Made by a program: the position numbers and the translations under genes
Notes under the pieces: model-generated
The model's database searches: none
What the model was told of the DNA's origin: nothing
The model's input: the letters and a program-made list of their open reading frames with translations, nothing else
Part shown: one piece after another, positions 59,804 to 64,000 of the stretch
How the letters are laid out: every line of letters starts with the position of its first letter
Numbering within the stretch: the stretch's first letter is position 1
Assembly (NCBI GenBank): GCA_016124745.1
Contig: WGNC01000010.1
Span: forward strand, 124,001-188,000
DNA: 64,000 nucleotides
Source of the DNA: Thiobacillus sp.
Lineage (GTDB): Bacteria > Pseudomonadota > Gammaproteobacteria > Burkholderiales > Thiobacillaceae
Direction of reading: 5' to 3'

Positions 59804-60700
59804 TCAACTGGTCGCAACCCCCACTTCGGCCACGCCGCCGATCACCATGAACTCGTCCTCGCCCCTGAGCACGCCCGGCAGCAGCCGGTGGAAGAAGCAC
59901 ACCTTGGGCAACGGCACCTGCACATCGAGGATGAAGTCGCCGAACTCGCCCGCGCGCTCGCGATCGGGCGTGAAGGAATTGAGGCTGTTGAGCAGTACCA
60001 CGCGCCGGTTGCGCGATGTCGCCTGCAGCACCTCGAAGTCGGTGACGCGGTTGATGCCGCGGTACAGCACGACGTGCGTCTGTCCCGGCCGCTGCCGCAC
60101 CAGTTCATGCTGGCAATAGGCGTACAGCAGGTCGAGCTGCGCTTCCAGCGCGTTGGTGCCATAGAGGCCGCGGCTGCGCGCTTCCAGGTAGCGGCGGTAG
60201 GTGTCGCCGGAGAAATCGCGGATCGGTCCGCCGTGGTGGCGTGGCAGCAGGCCGAAGCGCGATTCCACCCAGCCCTTGAGCACCGCGCCTTCCTGGCCAT
60301 CCGGATCGAAGGCCCAGCCGCGCAGCAGGCGCAGGTAGGTGGCGCGGACGCGATCGTGCGCGGTCGCGCTGTGGCCGGCTTCCTCGGGATGCCCGAGGCT
60401 GAAGGCGGCCGTCATGTGGGTCATGAACAGTCGTGCGCGCTCGCCGGGATCGGGCAGCGCATCGAGCGTGGAAAACAGGCCGCGATGCAGTTCCCCGACG
60501 CCGTCCAGTTCGAGCGGCACCGGATGGCGCTGATAGCTAAGGCTGCCCAGTATCGAGGCCGGCAGGTTGCAGCGATTGATCGGCAGGCGCGCGTGGGCGG
60601 GCAGGCTGTCGGGCCTTGTCGATACCCCTACAAAGGCTGGGCCATTGTTGTGTCCTGCACCCGTTTCCGGCATCGGGGTTCCCCCTGTATGTTCTTTCAT
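59804..60700 (-). CDS. draT: DraT, NAD+-dinitrogen-reductase ADP-D-ribosyltransferase
   Basis: 298 residues. Family landmarks: CNLPASILGSLSYQRHPVPLELDGV, RATYLRLLRGWAFDPDGQEGAVLKGWVESRFGL, VVLYRGINRVTDFEV and VLLNSLNSFTPDRERAGEFGD. It inactivates NifH by ADP-ribosylating the Arg of GCAGRGV in response to ammonium or darkness/energy loss. It diverges from nifH, and the NifA site for nifH lies inside its 5' coding region. The usual partner draG is not seen in this window. Confidence 0.94.
   Translation of the reverse strand: MKEHTGGTPMPETGAGHNNGPAFVGVSTRPDSLPAHARLPINRCNLPASILGSLSYQRHPVPLELDGVGELHRGLFSTLDALPDPGERARLFMTHMTAAFSLGHPEEAGHSATAHDRVRATYLRLLRGWAFDPDGQEGAVLKGWVESRFGLLPRHHGGPIRDFSGDTYRRYLEARSRGLYGTNALEAQLDLLYAYCQHELVRQRPGQTHVVLYRGINRVTDFEVLQATSRNRRVVLLNSLNSFTPDRERAGEFGDFILDVQVPLPKVCFFHRLLPGVLRGEDEFMVIGGVAEVGVATS
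60617..60632. promoter_or_regulatory. NifA activator site of nifHDK
   Basis: TGT-CGATACCCCT-ACA, perfect TGT-N10-ACA, about 123-138 bases upstream of the predicted nifH start. It lies within the draT coding region. Confidence 0.8.
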
Positions 60701-60730
60701 ATCAGAGGCTTATCGTCGCGTTTCGCGGCT

Positions 60731-60744
60731 GGCATGGCGCTTGC
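60731..60744 (+). promoter_or_regulatory. Sigma-54 promoter of nifHDK
   Basis: CTGGCATGGCGCTTGCG with GG at 60731-60732 and GC at 60743-60744, spacing 10. Predicted start about 60755, giving a 50-base leader before nifH. Confidence 0.9.
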
Positions 60745-60795
60745 GATTACCTGGGTGCGAACGAAATTTTTCAATCGCGTTCCGTTTACACCTAG

Positions 60796-61698
<903 letters not shown>

Positions 61699-61700
61699 AC

Positions 61701-61719
61701 CCCGGAGCGTCGTTCCGGG
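61701..61719 (+). other. Hairpin in the nifH-nifD gap
   Basis: CCCGGA (61701-61706) and TCCGGG (61714-61719), directly after the nifH stop. Such hairpins often stabilise the nifH part of the nifHDK message, allowing excess Fe protein. No T run. Confidence 0.45.
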
Positions 61720-61790
61720 CTGCCGGATCGGCGCATTCGTAACCTGTCGCAGGCCGTCCACAGATTGGTGGCGGCTGCAAGGAGAACGGA

Positions 61791-63275
61791 ATGTCTGCAT
61801 TGACGCGTGAAGAAACCGAAGCCCTCATCAAGGAGGTGCTGGAGGTTTATCCCGAAAAGGCCCAGAAGGACCGGGCCAAGCATCTGGCGGTCAACGACCA
61901 GAGTGTCGAACAATCCAAGAAGTGTATTACCTCCAACCGCAAGTCGCTGCCCGGCGTGATGACCATCCGCGGCTGCGCCTACGCCGGTTCCAAGGGCGTG
62001 GTGTGGGGTCCGATCAAGGACATGATCCACATCTCCCACGGTCCCGTCGGCTGCGGCCAATATTCCCGCGCCGGTCGCCGCAACTACTACGTCGGCGTCA
62101 CCGGCGTGAACACCTTCGGCACGATGAACTTCACTTCCGACTTCCAGGAAAAGGACATCGTGTTCGGCGGCGACAAGAAGCTGGCCAAGATCATCAACGA
62201 GATCGAGGGCCTGTTCCCGCTACACAAGGGCATCTCGGTGCAGTCCGAGTGCCCGATCGGCCTGATCGGCGACGACATCGAGGCCGTGTCCAAGAAGGGC
62301 GCCGCCGAGCTCGACAAGCCGGTGGTGCCGGTGCGTTGCGAAGGCTTCCGCGGCGTGTCGCAGTCGCTCGGCCACCACATCGCCAACGACTCGATCCGCG
62401 ACTGGGTGTTCTCGCGCGACGGCAAGGACGTCAAGTCCGAGTTCGTTCCCGGCCCCTACGACGTTTCCATCATCGGCGACTACAACATCGGCGGCGACGC
62501 CTGGTCCTCGCGCATCCTGCTCGAGGAAATGGGCCTGCGCGTCGTGGCCCAGTGGTCCGGCGACGGCACCCTGGCCGAGATCGAGCTGACCCCGAAAGTG
62601 AAGCTCAACCTCATTCACTGCTACCGCTCGATGAACTACATCGCGCGCCACATGGAAGAGAAGTACAGCATTCCGTGGATCGAGTACAACTTCTTCGGCC
62701 CGACCAAGATCGCCGAAAGCCTGCGCGCCATCGCCGCGCACTTCGACGACAAGATCAAGGCCGGCGCGGAAGCCGTGATCGCCAAGTACCAGCCGATGGT
62801 CGACGCCGTCATCGCCAAGTACCGCACCCGCCTCGAAGGCAAGCGCGTGATGCTGTACGTCGGCGGCCTGCGTCCGCGTCACGTCATCGGATCGTACGAG
62901 GACCTCGGCATGGAAGTGGTCGGCACCGGCTACGAGTTCGGTCACAACGACGACTACGACCGCACCATCAAGGAAATGGGCAACGCGACGCTGCTGTACG
63001 ACGACGTCACCGGCTTCGAGTTCGAGGAGTTCGTGAAGAAGGTCAAGCCCGACCTGATCGGCTCCGGCATCAAGGAAAAGTACATCTTCCAGAAGATGGG
63101 GGTGCCGTTCCGCCAGATGCACTCCTGGGACTATTCCGGCCCCTACCACGGCTACGACGGTTTCGCCATTTTCGCCCGCGACATGGACATGACCATCAAC
63201 AACCCGTGCTGGAAGATCCTCACCCCGCCCTGGCAGAAGAAGCCGGAAGCGGAAGCGATCGCCAAGGCCGCGTGA
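61791..63275 (+). CDS. nifD: NifD, nitrogenase MoFe protein alpha subunit
   Basis: 494 residues. P-cluster cysteines C62, C88 and C154, the same numbers as in Azotobacter. FeMo-co ligands C277 (LIHCYRSMN) and H444 ([10 protein letters not shown]). The Q191-type region reads [13 protein letters not shown]. The segment [19 protein letters not shown] is also canonical. Ribosome site AAGGAGAACGG precedes ATG 61791. Confidence 0.99.
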   Translation: MSALTREETEALIKEVLEVYPEKAQKDRAKHLAVNDQSVEQSKKCITSNRKSLPGVMTIRGCAYAGSKGVVWGPIKDMIHISHGPVGCGQYSRAGRRNYYVGVTGVNTFGTMNFTSDFQEKDIVFGGDKKLAKIINEIEGLFPLHKGISVQSECPIGLIGDDIEAVSKKGAAELDKPVVPVRCEGFRGVSQSLGHHIANDSIRDWVFSRDGKDVKSEFVPGPYDVSIIGDYNIGGDAWSSRILLEEMGLRVVAQWSGDGTLAEIELTPKVKLNLIHCYRSMNYIARHMEEKYSIPWIEYNFFGPTKIAESLRAIAAHFDDKIKAGAEAVIAKYQPMVDAVIAKYRTRLEGKRVMLYVGGLRPRHVIGSYEDLGMEVVGTGYEFGHNDDYDRTIKEMGNATLLYDDVTGFEFEEFVKKVKPDLIGSGIKEKYIFQKMGVPFRQMHSWDYSGPYHGYDGFAIFARDMDMTINNPCWKILTPPWQKKPEAEAIAKAA

Positions 63276-63281
63276 TGTAAG

Positions 63282-63311
63282 CCCCTCTCCCTCGAGGGAG
63301 AGGGGAGGAAA
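63282..63311. repeat. Palindromic dispersed repeat between nifD and nifK
   Basis: CCCCTCTCCCTCGAGGGAGA then GGGGAGG; perfect hairpin CCTCTCCCTCGAGGGAGAGG. Member of the GGGAGAGGG family, lying in the nifHDK message before the nifK ribosome site. Confidence 0.75.
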
Positions 63312-63366
63312 ACCGATCAACCCATGCCCGTGTCCGCAGATTGGCGGTTCGGGCCAGGAGATGAAC

Positions 63367-64000
63367 ATGCAAGTCGCTGAAGACATCAAACCGTCGTACC
63401 CCTTGTTCCGCAATGACGAATACAAGGAGATGATCAAGAACAAGCAGGCCAGGTTCGAAGAGCGGGCCGAGCAGGGCAAGATCGACGAAACCTTCCAGTG
63501 GTCGACCACCCTGGAATACCAGGAACTCAATTTCAAGCGCGAGGCGCTGACCGTCAACCCGGCCAAGGCCTGCCAGCCGCTCGGCGCCGTGCTGTGCGCG
63601 CTCGGCTTCGAGAAGACCCTGCCCTACGTGCACGGCTCGCAGGGCTGCGTGGCCTACTTCCGCACCTACTTCAACCGCCACTTCAAGGAACCGGTCGCCT
63701 GCGTGTCCGATTCCATGACCGAGGACGCGGCGGTGTTCGGTGGCCAGAAGAACATGTTCGACGGCCTCGAAAACGCCAAGGCGCTGTACAAGCCCGACAT
63801 GATCGCGGTGTCCACCACCTGCATGGCGGAAGTGATCGGCGACGACCTCAACGCCTTCATCAACAACAGCAAGAAGGAAGGCCACATTCCGCAGGAATAT
63901 CCGGTGCCATTCGCCCATACGCCTTCGTTCGTCGGCAGCCATGTCACCGGCTGGGACAACATGTTCGAGGGCATCTGCCGCTACTTCACGCTCAACCACA
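63367..64000 (+). CDS. nifK: NifK, nitrogenase MoFe protein beta subunit (3' end outside window)
   Basis: The first 211 residues are visible: [20 protein letters not shown], then the P-cluster cysteine segments [39 protein letters not shown] and [18 protein letters not shown] prefer ATG 63367 to 63361 because GGAG lies six bases before it. The remaining ~310 residues continue beyond base 64000. Confidence 0.97.
   Translation, partial: MQVAEDIKPSYPLFRNDEYKEMIKNKQARFEERAEQGKIDETFQWSTTLEYQELNFKREALTVNPAKACQPLGAVLCALGFEKTLPYVHGSQGCVAYFRTYFNRHFKEPVACVSDSMTEDAAVFGGQKNMFDGLENAKALYKPDMIAVSTTCMAEVIGDDLNAFINNSKKEGHIPQEYPVPFAHTPSFVGSHVTGWDNMFEGICRYFTLNH

Noticed and set aside
62220-63566. Long - strand open frame opposite nifD
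   Set aside because: Antisense shadow of nifD, which has all cluster ligands.

Overview
The window looks like the chromosome of a chemolithotrophic, sulfur-oxidising, nitrogen-fixing proteobacterium. A Thiobacillus-type betaproteobacterium is my best guess, inferred from gene content only: a cobalt-type thiocyanate hydrolase operon like that of Thiobacillus thioparus, a nifL-nifA pair, an Rnf complex, nifH with a DraT gene, and high-GC DNA. No rRNA, tRNA or CRISPR array was recognised.

Bases 1-11300 form a thiocyanate/cyanate and sulfur locus, all on the + strand. In order it holds the end of a CbiM-type cobalt permease, cyanase (cynS), a SAM methyltransferase, thiocyanate hydrolase scnB-scnA-scnC with its P15K-like maturation protein, an ABC importer of the nitrate/cyanate family with a Tat-exported binding protein and two paralogous permeases, and a sulfur-handling set (DsrE-like, TusA-like, SQR-like flavoprotein, DUF1641). 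The logic is cobalt for the hydrolase, uptake of the anion, release of ammonia, and passage of the reduced sulfur to oxidation.

Bases 11500-17900 hold two DUF302 exported proteins behind a sigma-54-like promoter, a patatin/outer-membrane-barrel protein, a DUF4105 membrane protein and a secreted esterase-like (phytase-type) protein.

Bases 17900-36980 and 43700-64000 are one very large nif region. Parts seen: nifL-nifA with a small Cys-rich protein; rnfABCDGE-rnfH; nifV-nifP-(TPR)-nifW-nifZ-nifM-rrf2; iscA-nifU-nifS; nifF; a long operon nifE-nifN-nifX-rseC-DUF269-DUF683-fdxB-[2Fe-2S]-two unknowns-apbE-nifZ-like-sagB-TPR-unknown-rhodanese/ankyrin-Rieske; an LRV-FeS operon; a SIR2-like/hemerythrin pair; draT; and nifH-nifD-nifK (nifK runs off the right end). 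nifB and draG are not in the window. Nearly every nif transcription unit has a -24/-12 sigma-54 promoter (GG-N10-GC) with a NifA-type TGT-N10-ACA site 70-150 bases upstream, so most of the NifA regulon can be read directly from the DNA.

Accessory DNA interrupts the nif region twice. Bases 31900-33300 carry a TacAT-type toxin-antitoxin pair and wreckage of a type III restriction-modification system. Bases 37400-43600 carry integron-type gene cassettes with attC-like sites (no integrase seen), a broken copy of the rhodanese/ankyrin gene, a class II Fic protein and a large unknown protein. Short dispersed repeats have also invaded nif genes: tandem copies lengthen nifZ, palindromic copies sit inside a sagB-like gene (one in frame, one at a frameshift), a 128-base palindromic insertion breaks a hemerythrin gene, and a RAYT transposase is flanked by its own REP-like palindromes.
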